The position numbers were made by a program, and so were the translations under genes. From Pseudomonas sp. (GTDB lineage Bacteria > Pseudomonadota > Gammaproteobacteria > Pseudomonadales > Pseudomonadaceae): a stretch of DNA of 64,000 nt. How positions within the stretch are numbered: the stretch's first letter is position 1; every line of letters starts with the position of its first letter. The notes below the pieces were generated by a model. It searched no databases. It was not told the origin of the DNA and saw only the letters and a list, made by a program, of their open reading frames with translations. Positions 9,053 to 18,623 of the stretch are shown one piece after another. The stretch lies in assembly GCA_022448005.1 (NCBI GenBank), contig JAKUTK010000021.1, forward strand, positions 1-64,000, read 5' to 3'.

Positions 9053-10534
9053 ATGCGCTATCCACACATAGACCATCACGGCGCCAAGGACGGCGTTACT
9101 GGCTCCTGCCATAAGCTGCGCATGAATGCCAGCACTAGCCTGCTGATCGACTGTGGCCTGTTCCAGGGCAGCGACGCTTCGATTCCTGATGACCCTGGCG
9201 CGGATCGCCTCTCCATAGAGTTTCCGCTGGACACTATAAAAGCGCTGGTGGCCACCCACGTGCATATCGACCACATCGGGCGCATCCCCTACCTGCTGGC
9301 GGCAGGCTTCGATGGCCCCATCTTATGTAGCGAGCCTTCCGCCAAACTCCTGCCGATCGTGCTGGAAGATGCCTTCAAGTTAGGCTTCAGCCGTGACCGG
9401 GCAAAGATCGAAAAATACATCCAACTCGTAGAGCAGCGGATCATCGCGCTGCCGTATAAACAGTGGTTCACCCTCACGGATACTGACGAGCTGCTGGCCC
9501 GCATACGGCTGCAGCGTGCCGGGCATATTCTCGGGTCTGCCTACGTGGAGATCGATCTGGCTTACCCGCAAACAGGGGAGAGCAAGCGCGTCGTTTTTTC
9601 TGGCGATCTCGGCGCGCCGCACGCACCGTTTCTGATGCCCCCCGAATCACCCGAACGCGCCGACATCCTGGTGTTAGAAAGCACCTACGGCGACTGCCTC
9701 CACGAAGACCGCAGCAACCGCCGCCATCGGCTCGAAGCCGTCATCGAGCAAGCCCTCGAAGACCATGGCACCGTCATCATTCCCGCCTTCAGCATCGGCC
9801 GCACCCAGGAATTGCTCTACGAACTCGAAGAGATCATCGACGCCAAGCTGAACAGTGCGTCTGCTCTTGTAGGAGCGAGCTCGCTCGCGAAAAAAGCCGC
9901 AGCGCCAAACGCTGACGAACCCAACTGGCCCGAACTCCCCATCATCCTCGACTCGCCCCTGGCCAGCCGCTTCACCGAAGCCTACCGAAGCCTAAAAGCC
10001 TTCTGGAACGAAGAAGCCCGTGAGCGCATCCAATCCGGACGCCGCCCGTTGGCCTTCGAACAGCTCATTACAATAGACAGCCACGGTGATCATCAGCGCA
10101 TCGTTAAACATCTGGCCCAGACTGCACGCCCAGCCATCGTCATTGCCGGTGGTGGCATGTGTAGCGGCGGTCGCATCCTCAATTACCTAAAGGCCATGCT
10201 GGGGGATAAGCGGCACAACGTATTGTTCGTTGGTTACCAAGCCCAAGGGACCCCCGGACATGCCATCCAGACCTACGGGCCGAAGGGCGGCTATGTAGAC
10301 CTGGATGGCGAACGCATCGACATTCGCGCTGGCATTACCAGCATCGGCGGCTATTCGGCACATGCGGACCAGAAAGGATTGGTGGCGTTTGTGACCGGGA
10401 TGCAGCAGTGGCCGACAGAGATAAGGGTGGTGCATGGGGAGGACAAGGCGAGGCGGGCATTAGCCGGTCAGTTGCGAGAACATATGAGTACGAAGAATAG
10501 GCAGTACACGTCATTACCTGACGTATATTTATAA
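9053..10534 (+). CDS. MBL-fold metallo-hydrolase with beta-CASP domain (RNase-like)
   Basis: A 493-residue metallo-beta-lactamase/beta-CASP protein of the CPSF/Ysh1-like bacterial group, predicted to be an RNA-processing nuclease. The metal-binding motif THVHIDHIG is near residue 64, the Asp motif FSGDLGAP is near 182, FSIGRTQELLYELEE opens the beta-CASP region, and SAHAD near 445 supplies the C-terminal His. The ATG has an aaaggaataact ribosome site. The stretch encoding SALVGASSLAKKAA (around residues 270-285) is a REP palindrome read in frame between beta-CASP segments. It lies inside the O-antigen region as a passenger, on the same strand and without overlap. Confidence 0.88.
   Translation: MRYPHIDHHGAKDGVTGSCHKLRMNASTSLLIDCGLFQGSDASIPDDPGADRLSIEFPLDTIKALVATHVHIDHIGRIPYLLAAGFDGPILCSEPSAKLLPIVLEDAFKLGFSRDRAKIEKYIQLVEQRIIALPYKQWFTLTDTDELLARIRLQRAGHILGSAYVEIDLAYPQTGESKRVVFSGDLGAPHAPFLMPPESPERADILVLESTYGDCLHEDRSNRRHRLEAVIEQALEDHGTVIIPAFSIGRTQELLYELEEIIDAKLNSASALVGASSLAKKAAAPNADEPNWPELPIILDSPLASRFTEAYRSLKAFWNEEARERIQSGRRPLAFEQLITIDSHGDHQRIVKHLAQTARPAIVIAGGGMCSGGRILNYLKAMLGDKRHNVLFVGYQAQGTPGHAIQTYGPKGGYVDLDGERIDIRAGITSIGGYSAHADQKGLVAFVTGMQQWPTEIRVVHGEDKARRALAGQLREHMSTKNRQYTSLPDVYL
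9869..9890. repeat. REP palindrome inside a coding sequence
   Basis: The sequence gtaggagcgagctcgctcgcga is the standard Pseudomonas REP core. It sits within the beta-CASP gene and is translated in frame without stops. It is almost identical to the intergenic copy at 1985-2008. Confidence 0.85.
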
Positions 10535-10593
10535 CGGAGCGGTAGCGGACGAGCCAACGGCCATACCGCTCAGCTCAAATTTCAATCGTTTAG

Positions 10594-11883
10594 ATGGATG
10601 TAATGATGGTCAGCTTGCAAGAAATTAAACTCACTGTTATTGGCTTGGGCTATGTTGGGCTGCCTTTAGCTGTCGAATTTGGAAAGCACCGTGCTGTGGT
10701 AGGCTTCGATATTAACCACCCGCGCATAGAAGCTTTACAGGCAGGCCATGACGCTACTCTTGAAGTAAGCGATGAAGAGCTTAAGCAAGCTGAGAAACTA
10801 AGCTACACAGCAAAACTCGACGATCTACGAGATTGCAACGTATTCATTGTCACTGTACCGACGCCTATAGATGAACATAAGCAGCCGGATCTCACACCAT
10901 TGGTCAAAGCTTCTGAGACTATTGGAAAGGTATTGAAGAAGGGCGATATCGTCATATATGAGTCCACCGTATACCCTGGAGCTACGGAAGAAGACTGCGT
11001 CCCTGTCTTAGAAAAGGTGTCCGGCCTGAAGTTCAACGTAGACTTCTTCGCTGGCTATAGCCCGGAGCGCATCAATCCAGGGGATAAAGAACATCGCGTT
11101 ACGACAATACAGAAGGTTACGTCGGGCTCTAATCCGGAAGTAGCCGATCTGGTTGATGAACTATACAACCAGATAATTACGGCCGGGACCCACAAGGCTA
11201 CTAGTATCAAAGTTGCTGAGGCCGCTAAGGTCATTGAAAATACCCAGCGCGATTTAAATATTGCGCTAATCAATGAGCTTGCGATTATATTCAATAGGAT
11301 GGGCATCGATACCGAGGCGGTGCTACAGGCCGCTGGCACCAAATGGAACTTCCTGCCATTTCGCCCCGGGTTGGTCGGCGGCCACTGCATTGGAGTAGAT
11401 CCTTATTACTTGACTCATAAAGCCCAAAGCATTGGATATCATCCAGAGATCATTCTTGCTGGTCGCCGCCTTAACGACGGTATGGGCGCATACGTTGTGT
11501 CGCAATTGGTCAAAGCAATGCTCAAACGTCGAATCCATGTCGATGGTGCTCGGGTTCTGGTTTTAGGCCTAGCGTTTAAAGAGAACTGCCCAGATCTACG
11601 AAACACACGGGTGGTAGATATCATTAGCGAACTAGGTGAATATAATATCGAGGTAGACGTATACGACCCTTGGGTCAGTGTTACTGAAGCTCAGCATGAA
11701 TACGAAATCACTCCAATAGACGAACCAGCTAGTTGTACATATGACGGTATCGTGCTCGCTGTAGCACATAATGAGTTCCGTGAGTTAGGTGTGGGCAATA
11801 TACGGCGATACGGCAAAGCTGAGCACGTTTTATACGACCTTAAATATCTGCTGAGAGCCGAAGAATCTGACCTGCGTTTATAA
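10594..11883 (+). CDS. wbpO: UDP-N-acetyl-galactosamine/glucosamine 6-dehydrogenase (WbpO/TviB-like)
   Basis: A 429-residue NAD-dependent nucleotide-sugar dehydrogenase that oxidises C6 of a UDP-HexNAc to the uronic acid, most likely UDP-GalNAc to UDP-GalNAcA. Visible features: the N-terminal Rossmann [39 protein letters not shown], the Lys/Asn helix [18 protein letters not shown], and the C-terminal domain with [14 protein letters not shown]. The catalytic Cys lies in [15 protein letters not shown] near 264. Several ATGs (10594, 10603, 10606) are possible starts and none has a strong ribosome site. With the next gene it forms the wbpO-wbpP (tviB-tviC) pair seen in P. aeruginosa O6-like clusters. 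Substrate is inferred from that pairing. Confidence 0.88.
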   Translation: MDVMMVSLQEIKLTVIGLGYVGLPLAVEFGKHRAVVGFDINHPRIEALQAGHDATLEVSDEELKQAEKLSYTAKLDDLRDCNVFIVTVPTPIDEHKQPDLTPLVKASETIGKVLKKGDIVIYESTVYPGATEEDCVPVLEKVSGLKFNVDFFAGYSPERINPGDKEHRVTTIQKVTSGSNPEVADLVDELYNQIITAGTHKATSIKVAEAAKVIENTQRDLNIALINELAIIFNRMGIDTEAVLQAAGTKWNFLPFRPGLVGGHCIGVDPYYLTHKAQSIGYHPEIILAGRRLNDGMGAYVVSQLVKAMLKRRIHVDGARVLVLGLAFKENCPDLRNTRVVDIISELGEYNIEVDVYDPWVSVTEAQHEYEITPIDEPASCTYDGIVLAVAHNEFRELGVGNIRRYGKAEHVLYDLKYLLRAEESDLRL

Positions 11884-11976
11884 GCAGACCGAGTAATCAA
11901 TCCGATTCATGACCTGCCAGGGATGGACACTTCAGGTTGGTGTCCTTCCAACTATTCCTTAAAAAAGTGAACGCCC

Positions 11977-13002
11977 ATGACACGCTATGAATCGCTACTG
12001 CAAGAACTGCCGATAAAACCCAAGACTTGGCTGATTACTGGTGTGGCTGGTTTTATCGGGTCTAATCTGCTGGAATCGCTGCTTCGGCTAGATCAGTACG
12101 TAATTGGCCTAGATAATTTCGCTACTGGACATCAGCGTAATTTAGATGAAGTTAAAACGTCGGTATGTGCCGAGCAGTGGGCGCGCTTCAAATTCAAAGA
12201 AGGTGATATCCGGAACTTAGAGGACTGTCATAATGCATGCGTAGGTGTTGACTACCTTCTGCATCAGGCCGCTCTCGGTTCGGTGCCTCGCTCAATTAAC
12301 GATCCAATACTAACCAACAGTACCAATATTGATGGTTTCTTAAACATATTGGTTGCTGCTCGTGATGCGCAGGTGAAAAGCTTCACCTATGCTGCTAGTA
12401 GCTCAACGTATGGCGATCATCCCGACCTTCCTAAAGTTGAAGATCGTATAGGCAAGCCATTATCCCCGTATGCAGTAACAAAATACGTAAATGAGCTATA
12501 TGCCGACGTGTTCGATCGCACCTACGGCTTCGCTACGATCGGACTGCGCTATTTCAACGTGTTTGGTAAGCGGCAAGATCCCGACGGTGCATATGCTGCA
12601 GTGATCCCTAAGTGGGCTGCCGCCATTATCAAAAATGAAAGAATAACGATAAACGGCGATGGTAATACCAGTCGAGACTTTTGTTTTATCGAAAATGTTA
12701 TACAGGCTAACATTCTAGCCGCAACAGCGGGGCGGGATGCAAGAAACCAAGTCTATAATATTGCGGTTGGTGATAGAACTTCGCTTAACGAGCTTTATGA
12801 AACCCTTCGTGACACGCTATCTTTCATGGGTGTTGACTTCGGACAAAGTCCTCATTATGGAGGGTTTCGAAACGGAGATGTTATGCATTCACAGGCAGAT
12901 ATTAGCAAGGCGAGGGAACTGCTTGGATACACACCGACGCACAACATTAATGATGGCTTGAAGGTAGCCACTGAATGGTACGTTAGTCGGCTAGGCGTAT
13001 GA
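11977..13002 (+). CDS. wbpP: UDP-N-acetylglucosamine C4-epimerase (WbpP/TviC-like)
   Basis: A 341-residue extended short-chain dehydrogenase that interconverts UDP-GlcNAc and UDP-GalNAc (or their uronic acids), feeding the dehydrogenase encoded just upstream. It shows the NAD loop GVAGFIGSN near residue 22, the [11 protein letters not shown] segment typical of WbpP-type epimerases, the serine run AASSSTYGD, the catalytic Tyr-x-x-x-Lys as YAVTK, and [23 protein letters not shown]. The stop codon overlaps the start of wzx by four bases (ATGA), indicating translational coupling. From here on the DNA becomes visibly richer in A+T. Confidence 0.9.
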   Translation: MTRYESLLQELPIKPKTWLITGVAGFIGSNLLESLLRLDQYVIGLDNFATGHQRNLDEVKTSVCAEQWARFKFKEGDIRNLEDCHNACVGVDYLLHQAALGSVPRSINDPILTNSTNIDGFLNILVAARDAQVKSFTYAASSSTYGDHPDLPKVEDRIGKPLSPYAVTKYVNELYADVFDRTYGFATIGLRYFNVFGKRQDPDGAYAAVIPKWAAAIIKNERITINGDGNTSRDFCFIENVIQANILAATAGRDARNQVYNIAVGDRTSLNELYETLRDTLSFMGVDFGQSPHYGGFRNGDVMHSQADISKARELLGYTPTHNINDGLKVATEWYVSRLGV

Positions 13003-14201
13003 TAAAAAGAATTATCGAAATATTTATATCTAGAGGTCTGGCTGCTGCTGGGACAGTCTTGTTGACCATGGCTGTTCCGATTTTTTATAACGTCGATGAG
13101 GCTGCTACATTTTTTACTGGCTTTGCTTTGCTATATATTCTTTCGATAGTCGCCAGATGCGGTTTCGATATATATATATTAAGAGAATCTGCGGTGCAAT
13201 TCGGCGAAACTAAAAAAACCATAGAGGTTTCGCATATATCGTTACTTTTTATAACTATCATAATCTCGATCCTGATAGCCGTATTTTGGTTTTTTTTGCG
13301 ATTTTATTTCCTTTCTCTTGACCATTATGCATGGGTGATGTGGACTTTGCCCGCATTCTCGGGACTTGGGCTAATATCGTTCTATCTTAGAGGAAGCGGG
13401 AATGAAATATGGGCTGCATTGACTGAGCCTGGCTCGTTGTCTTTGCTAACCGTTATTGTATTGTTTTACATAAAGCTAACGGGAAATGAGAATCCTGATC
13501 TTACATACTCTTTTACTGTCATAGCATGGGGAGTATTTTTCTTTAACTTAACTATATTTTGTTTAAAATACAAAATTATTAATTCATGCCGTCCTAATGT
13601 AAAGCGAGACTTTCTCGCTTCATACATATATTTCATAAACCAGCTCGCCAGTTACGTTTCTCAATGGTTTCCAGTGTTTTTGTTTAACTATTTTGATAAA
13701 GATCTTGTTGTATATTTTTCGGTCGCAAACAGACTGGCTACGATTGTTACATTTGTTGGGGCAACAATTGACTCTTTCTCGGCACCGAGATTCTCAGCTT
13801 ACTGGAAAGCAAGCGATCTCACTGGAATAATTATATTCAAATCAAAAATGAGAAGGCTCGCTTCTATCGTATCCGTCGCTGCCTTTTTACTCGTACTTGC
13901 TGCTTCGCTTGGTTACGGCTTGTTAAGCGAGTTTGATCAGATTTTCTTCGTTTTAGTAATTACATTGTTGTTAGGCTATTCTATGTCTATAGGGATGGGC
14001 CCCAACGGCTATCTGCTGATAATGACAAACTATAGTTACTATGCGACAAAGGTTACGGTAGTTGGATGCTTAATGATAATTATAGCAGCAGCATTCTTTT
14101 CCTACTTTGGGCAGGGGCTGGCGGTTGTGGGTGCGGTCTCATTGGTTACCGTTTTTAGGTCATACTTTTTTAAACGCAAGGTGGATCAGGTAATAAAATA
14201 A
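12999..14201 (+). CDS. wzx: O-antigen flippase (Wzx)
   Basis: A 400-residue polytopic membrane protein of the MATE/PST flippase group, which moves the lipid-linked O-unit across the inner membrane. About 10-12 hydrophobic helices are visible from end to end, with short basic loops and an amphipathic start ([18 protein letters not shown]). The sequence is variable, as usual for Wzx, so the assignment rests on topology, size and place between wbpP and wzy. Base composition is strongly A+T-rich compared with the rest of the window, a mark of recent transfer. It overlaps wbpP by 4 bases. Confidence 0.82.
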   Translation: MIKRIIEIFISRGLAAAGTVLLTMAVPIFYNVDEAATFFTGFALLYILSIVARCGFDIYILRESAVQFGETKKTIEVSHISLLFITIIISILIAVFWFFLRFYFLSLDHYAWVMWTLPAFSGLGLISFYLRGSGNEIWAALTEPGSLSLLTVIVLFYIKLTGNENPDLTYSFTVIAWGVFFFNLTIFCLKYKIINSCRPNVKRDFLASYIYFINQLASYVSQWFPVFLFNYFDKDLVVYFSVANRLATIVTFVGATIDSFSAPRFSAYWKASDLTGIIIFKSKMRRLASIVSVAAFLLVLAASLGYGLLSEFDQIFFVLVITLLLGYSMSIGMGPNGYLLIMTNYSYYATKVTVVGCLMIIIAAAFFSYFGQGLAVVGAVSLVTVFRSYFFKRKVDQVIK

Positions 14202-14235
14202 AATACGATTTTATTTTTTAGTAAGAGAAAAGAAT

Positions 14236-15525
14236 TTGTCTACTTTAATATACATTGCATGTGTGTTGGTATATTTTTTATTTTGCTTTTCAATTAAAGG
14301 AAAGTTTGGAGGTGTCACTTTTCTTTATATATGTATATCGGTGTATTTCCTTCCCGTTTTAACTGGCAGTGTGGTGGACTGGAATCTGGTTTTTGCCCGG
14401 AGCGGTTATGCCGTCCCAACAGCCGCTGATATGGCCCCTGTATCATGGTATCTGTCGTTTTTGTATATTTACATCACGGGATTAGCCATATTCTTTGAGT
14501 TTGTTTTGGGACGTAAATCGGCGTTTAATAGCAGCTATTCGGCAATGGAGGAAAAAGATAAGTATTTATTTTTTGTATTCTTTGCACTATATTTTATTGT
14601 GTTTCTATTCTTGTATTTTCACGGAAGCCTTTATAAACATGCGGCGGCGGAAGCCGACCAGGGAGCAGCGCTAGCTCTTCTTACCGCATTCTCTATTGCT
14701 ACAATTGCATTTGGAATTTTTTCTTCACAAAAATTACTTATCGCATTAGCTGTCTTGGTGGCACTAAGCACTTTGATGACGGGAACTAGGACGCCGCTAG
14801 CATTTATGATGTTCTTTTTGGTTCTCAAGTATGTATATAAGCACGGTATCTCTGTTAATGAATTGACTAAACATAAGAAGTTAATTTTGTTAGGGCTGAT
14901 TGGTGTTTTTGTGATTTACATTAGTAAGTATATCTATTCACATCTAAACATATATGGCATAGAAGGGTTGGGTATTTTATATACTGGAATGACAAGTGGT
15001 GAGTATTGCTATACCTGCGGATTTGAACCGGCATGGCAAATGTCTTTGTTTGATCTGGCGCGGAATAATATATATAAGTTGAGCGACATTGATTATCACC
15101 AAATGCTGTTGAGCTGGTTGGCAGTTTTGCCGATTCCTTTGTTTGTTTTTGATGGTGGTAGCGATTATGTTTCCGAGTATCTAAGAAGCGCAATATTCCC
15201 CAATGCTGCCTATTCTCTGGCTGGCAATGTGTTGATTGAGGCTTTGATATTGTTCGGAGATGTCGGCCCATTTTTGTTCATATTTTCGTGGTTTATGATT
15301 GTGTTTTTATTAGATCTGTCGATCATGCATAGCTTGAAAATTGAAAGTAAATTGCTTTTTGTGCTGTGTGTGGTGTTATTAATATATGTCGCATTTTTCT
15401 GGAATCGATATATGCTCGGCAGTGCATTGGGGCACATAAGAAATTTCTTTTATATGTATGTGTCGATCTGTTTTTTTTATGCTCTTGTAAAACATGTGAG
15501 TCGGGGCGTAAATGGAAAGCAATAA
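14236..15525 (+). CDS. wzy: O-antigen polymerase (Wzy)
   Basis: A 429-residue integral membrane protein with 10 or more hydrophobic helices and one large loop (about residues 240-300, including EYCYTCGFEPAWQMSL), the usual Wzy layout. Wzy joins O-units on the periplasmic face. Predicted from topology, size and place; sequence motifs are not diagnostic. The start is a TTG at 14236 after a taagagaaaag Shine-Dalgarno; no better ATG is near the first helix. It overlaps the next gene by 14 bases. Very A+T-rich. Confidence 0.78.
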   Translation: MSTLIYIACVLVYFLFCFSIKGKFGGVTFLYICISVYFLPVLTGSVVDWNLVFARSGYAVPTAADMAPVSWYLSFLYIYITGLAIFFEFVLGRKSAFNSSYSAMEEKDKYLFFVFFALYFIVFLFLYFHGSLYKHAAAEADQGAALALLTAFSIATIAFGIFSSQKLLIALAVLVALSTLMTGTRTPLAFMMFFLVLKYVYKHGISVNELTKHKKLILLGLIGVFVIYISKYIYSHLNIYGIEGLGILYTGMTSGEYCYTCGFEPAWQMSLFDLARNNIYKLSDIDYHQMLLSWLAVLPIPLFVFDGGSDYVSEYLRSAIFPNAAYSLAGNVLIEALILFGDVGPFLFIFSWFMIVFLLDLSIMHSLKIESKLLFVLCVVLLIYVAFFWNRYMLGSALGHIRNFFYMYVSICFFYALVKHVSRGVNGKQ

Positions 15526-16612
15526 CTTTTATATTATAATAAATAGCCTTTCAAAAGGCGGGGCCGAGAGAATAGCCTCTGACATCGGGTTTTATTTGGA
15601 GGGCAGAGGCTTTTGCCCTGTTTATCTCTTGCTTGATGATTCGAGTATAGAATACCCGATTGCAAGTACTGGTAAAGTGAAGCATTTACCTTTTGCAAGA
15701 TTTTGCCGGGGCCCTTTATTTTTGTTTACCTTGGTTGTGCAAGCCCTGTATGTGAGGTTTAAGTATAGGGGAGAGCGTTATTTTATAAGTTTTCTGCATC
15801 GTGGAAATTTGATCAACGGGCTTTCAGCAATAGCTACGTCCAGAAAAGTAGTTGTATCTGAAAGGTCTATTTTTTCAAAATCATATCATGGTGGAAAGAA
15901 AGTGCTCATGAAACTGCTTTTGGATTTTCTTTTTAAACGGACAGATTGTTGTATAGCTGTATCTTCACTTGTCAAAAGCGAGATGCAGCATGTTTTCGGT
16001 ATTCCTAGTCATTTAATAAAAGTTATAAATAACCCGGTTGATGTTGCTGTTTTTAAACCTATATCGCGCCACGCGCCAATAAGGGGTAAGAGGTTCTGTT
16101 ATGTTGGACGGATGGTCCGTAGTAAGCGGCTTGACTTGGTGTTGTCGTTGTTTGAAACCTTGATGGCTTACTATCCGGGTTCGTCTTTGACTATAGCCGG
16201 AGGTGGTCCCGATTTAGAAAGAGTTAAAAAGTCGGTGTCATCAAAAAACTTAACTGGCAATGTCATATTTTTAGGTCAGATAGATGATGTTGCTGGATTA
16301 ATGTCGTCCAGCGACTATCTGATCTTTATGTCAGAATACGAGTCATTCGGGAATGTGGCCCTCGAAGCATTATCCTGTGCATTGCCAGTTATTTATGCGG
16401 AGAATCTTGTAACGTTTCCAGAGATCTTCGGAGAAACAACACAACTGTCTTTCCCCGTTGATATAGACTTTTCTGAAGGTCGTATTCATGATTTGGTGGA
16501 TTATATCAACAGCTTCGATGAAGGATCCTACCTAATCGAGCGAGAGAGTCGCTTGCCTATCTTTGCTAGAGACACCGCTTACGCTAACTACTTGGAGCAA
16601 GTGCTTAAATAA
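15512..16612 (+). CDS. Glycosyltransferase family 4 (O-unit assembly)
   Basis: A 366-residue GT-B-fold retaining glycosyltransferase acting on the cytoplasmic face to build the O-unit. The N-terminal loop is NSLSKGGAERIASDIG. The C-terminal GT4 domain begins at GKRFCYVGRMVRSKRLDLVL and carries LTIAGGGPDLERVKK and the EX7E motif ESFGNVALE. Donor and acceptor sugars cannot be told from sequence. It overlaps wzy by 14 bases and ends in a TAATG overlap with the asparagine-synthase-like gene, so the block is one transcription and translation unit. Confidence 0.87.
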   Translation: MESNNFYIIINSLSKGGAERIASDIGFYLEGRGFCPVYLLLDDSSIEYPIASTGKVKHLPFARFCRGPLFLFTLVVQALYVRFKYRGERYFISFLHRGNLINGLSAIATSRKVVVSERSIFSKSYHGGKKVLMKLLLDFLFKRTDCCIAVSSLVKSEMQHVFGIPSHLIKVINNPVDVAVFKPISRHAPIRGKRFCYVGRMVRSKRLDLVLSLFETLMAYYPGSSLTIAGGGPDLERVKKSVSSKNLTGNVIFLGQIDDVAGLMSSSDYLIFMSEYESFGNVALEALSCALPVIYAENLVTFPEIFGETTQLSFPVDIDFSEGRIHDLVDYINSFDEGSYLIERESRLPIFARDTAYANYLEQVLK

Positions 16613-18525
16613 TGTGTGGAATAGCCGGATTCAAGACCAGTTCAAACGTGAATTACGTTGAAGTACTAAACGGTATGACAAACGCGATGAAAACTCGCGG
16701 GCCTGATGACAGTGGTTTATGGTTTGATGAAAACAGTAAAACTGGCTTATGTCATGCAAGACTATCCATACTAGACCTAACCTCTACAGGGCATCAGCCG
16801 ATGACCTCTAAGAGTGGTCGATTAATCATGGTGTTCAATGGCGAAATCTATAACTATAAACAACTAAAAGCAGAGTTGGGTGGTGTTGAGATTTCATGGC
16901 GAGGGACCTCTGATTCCGAAGTCCTACTAGAAGCGATAGAGCGTTGGGGGATGGTGGAGGCCTTACAAAAGGCTACAGGAATGTTCGCTTTAGCTGTAAT
17001 GGATCGTAAATTAAATAAGATTTACTTAGCTAGAGATCGGTTTGGCGAGAAGCCTTTATATTATGGGCTTATGCAAGGCTCTTTCATATTTGCTTCTGAC
17101 TTAAAGGCTTTGAAAATATATCCTGGAGTTGATTTCTCAATAGATAGGGTAAGCCTTGCACGTTACTTGCAATACGGGAACGTGCCGGCACCTTATTCTA
17201 TCTATAAGAATGTGTTTAAGGTGGAGCCCGGTTCTGTCTTATGTGTCGATGCGGTTAGTCTCGCTGTAGATACACAACATTATTGGTCTACACAAGATTG
17301 CTTCTCTAGTTCCACGCCTAGGAATACTTCTGCAGATCAGTACGTTGATAAACTGGAGTCCGTACTTTCTGAGTCCGTTGGGTCTCAGATGATTTCGGAT
17401 GTTTCTTTGGGTGCGTTTCTTTCTGGCGGTATTGATTCAACGACTGTTGTTGCTTTGATGCAGAAACACTCAACGACCAAGGTGAAAACGTTCTCTATAG
17501 GATTTGATGATCCGCAGTATAACGAGGCTGAACATGCTCGATTAGTTGCTAAACATTTAGGAACTGATCATCACGATTTATATGTTTCTGGACGAATGGC
17601 TTTAGATGTTGTTCCTTTGTTGCCCGCTATTTATGACGAGCCATTTTCTGACGCTTCGCAAATTCCAACTTATTTGGTTTCAAGCTTAGCAAAAAAGCAC
17701 GTCACTGTAGCGCTGACTGGCGATGGCGGTGACGAGCTTTTTGGAGGCTACAAAAGGTATTTGCTGGCGAAGGATATGTGGGCCAAGATTTCTCGTTTAC
17801 CATTGCCTGTTCGGGAAACAATTTCAAGGGCGCTGAAGTCGCTACCATTCTCAGTTCTGGATAAAACGATCACTCCCTTAGGTCGCACATTCAAGCAGCC
17901 TCTGCTGGCAGATAAATTACTTAAGCTAGGCACCGTGCTAGGAGCATCTAATCGACAAGATTTTTATAGGGATGCTTTTTTATCTTACAATTCCACACCG
18001 GCTAACTGGGTAATAGGATGTGATGCGTCTGCGGACTTTAGTTTAGAAAGTGGTTTTTCTGGTAGCTTCCTAACGGAAATGATGCTATTGGATTTAATGA
18101 TTTATCTACCAAATGATAACCTTGTGAAGGTTGATCGCGCATCTATGGCTGTTTCACTTGAAACTAGAGCCCCTTTTCTAGATAAGAGTGTTGTTCAGTA
18201 TGCTGCTCAAATTCCTGAGGAAATTAAGGTCAGATCCGGGGTTGGCAAGTGGCCGCTACGCCAAGTTCTGTATCGATATGTCCCTCAAGAGCTAATCGAA
18301 AAGCCGAAGGTAGGGTTTGCCGTTCCCTTAGCATCTTGGTTACGAGGTCCGCTGAGAGATTGGGCTGAAAATTACATAAACGAAAACCGCTTGCTTGATG
18401 AGGGGTACTTCAATGCTAAGATTGTTCAGGAAAGGTGGCGCGAACATTTATCCGGTAGACGAAATTGGCAATACCAATTGTGGTCGGTATTGATGTTTCA
18501 ATGTTGGCTGGAGTCGGTGGGTTAG
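16612..18525 (+). CDS. Asparagine synthase-like amidotransferase (WbpS-like)
   Basis: A 637-residue class II glutamine amidotransferase plus AsnB synthetase domain. The N-terminal MCGIAGF leaves Cys2 as the glutaminase nucleophile, and the ATP-pyrophosphatase loop FLSGGIDSTTV is near residue 270. Other family marks are MFNGEIYNY, ARDRFGEKPLYY, LTGDGGDELFGGY and KVDRASMAVSLETRAPFLD. In an O-antigen setting such proteins (WbpS in P. aeruginosa O6) are thought to amidate an N-acetyl-galactosaminuronic acid, which fits the wbpO/wbpP pair upstream; that role is inference. A true metabolic AsnB is less likely given the operon. The start overlaps the previous stop (TAATG). Confidence 0.88.
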   Translation: MCGIAGFKTSSNVNYVEVLNGMTNAMKTRGPDDSGLWFDENSKTGLCHARLSILDLTSTGHQPMTSKSGRLIMVFNGEIYNYKQLKAELGGVEISWRGTSDSEVLLEAIERWGMVEALQKATGMFALAVMDRKLNKIYLARDRFGEKPLYYGLMQGSFIFASDLKALKIYPGVDFSIDRVSLARYLQYGNVPAPYSIYKNVFKVEPGSVLCVDAVSLAVDTQHYWSTQDCFSSSTPRNTSADQYVDKLESVLSESVGSQMISDVSLGAFLSGGIDSTTVVALMQKHSTTKVKTFSIGFDDPQYNEAEHARLVAKHLGTDHHDLYVSGRMALDVVPLLPAIYDEPFSDASQIPTYLVSSLAKKHVTVALTGDGGDELFGGYKRYLLAKDMWAKISRLPLPVRETISRALKSLPFSVLDKTITPLGRTFKQPLLADKLLKLGTVLGASNRQDFYRDAFLSYNSTPANWVIGCDASADFSLESGFSGSFLTEMMLLDLMIYLPNDNLVKVDRASMAVSLETRAPFLDKSVVQYAAQIPEEIKVRSGVGKWPLRQVLYRYVPQELIEKPKVGFAVPLASWLRGPLRDWAENYINENRLLDEGYFNAKIVQERWREHLSGRRNWQYQLWSVLMFQCWLESVG

Positions 18526-18623
18526 TCTTTGTTTATCCTTTCTGTTGATTTTCTAGCTATCAGCTTGCATTCGTCAGAATGCTATTGGGGTAGTGCGTAT
18601 TTGTTGAGTAGGTTTGTCGAGTA

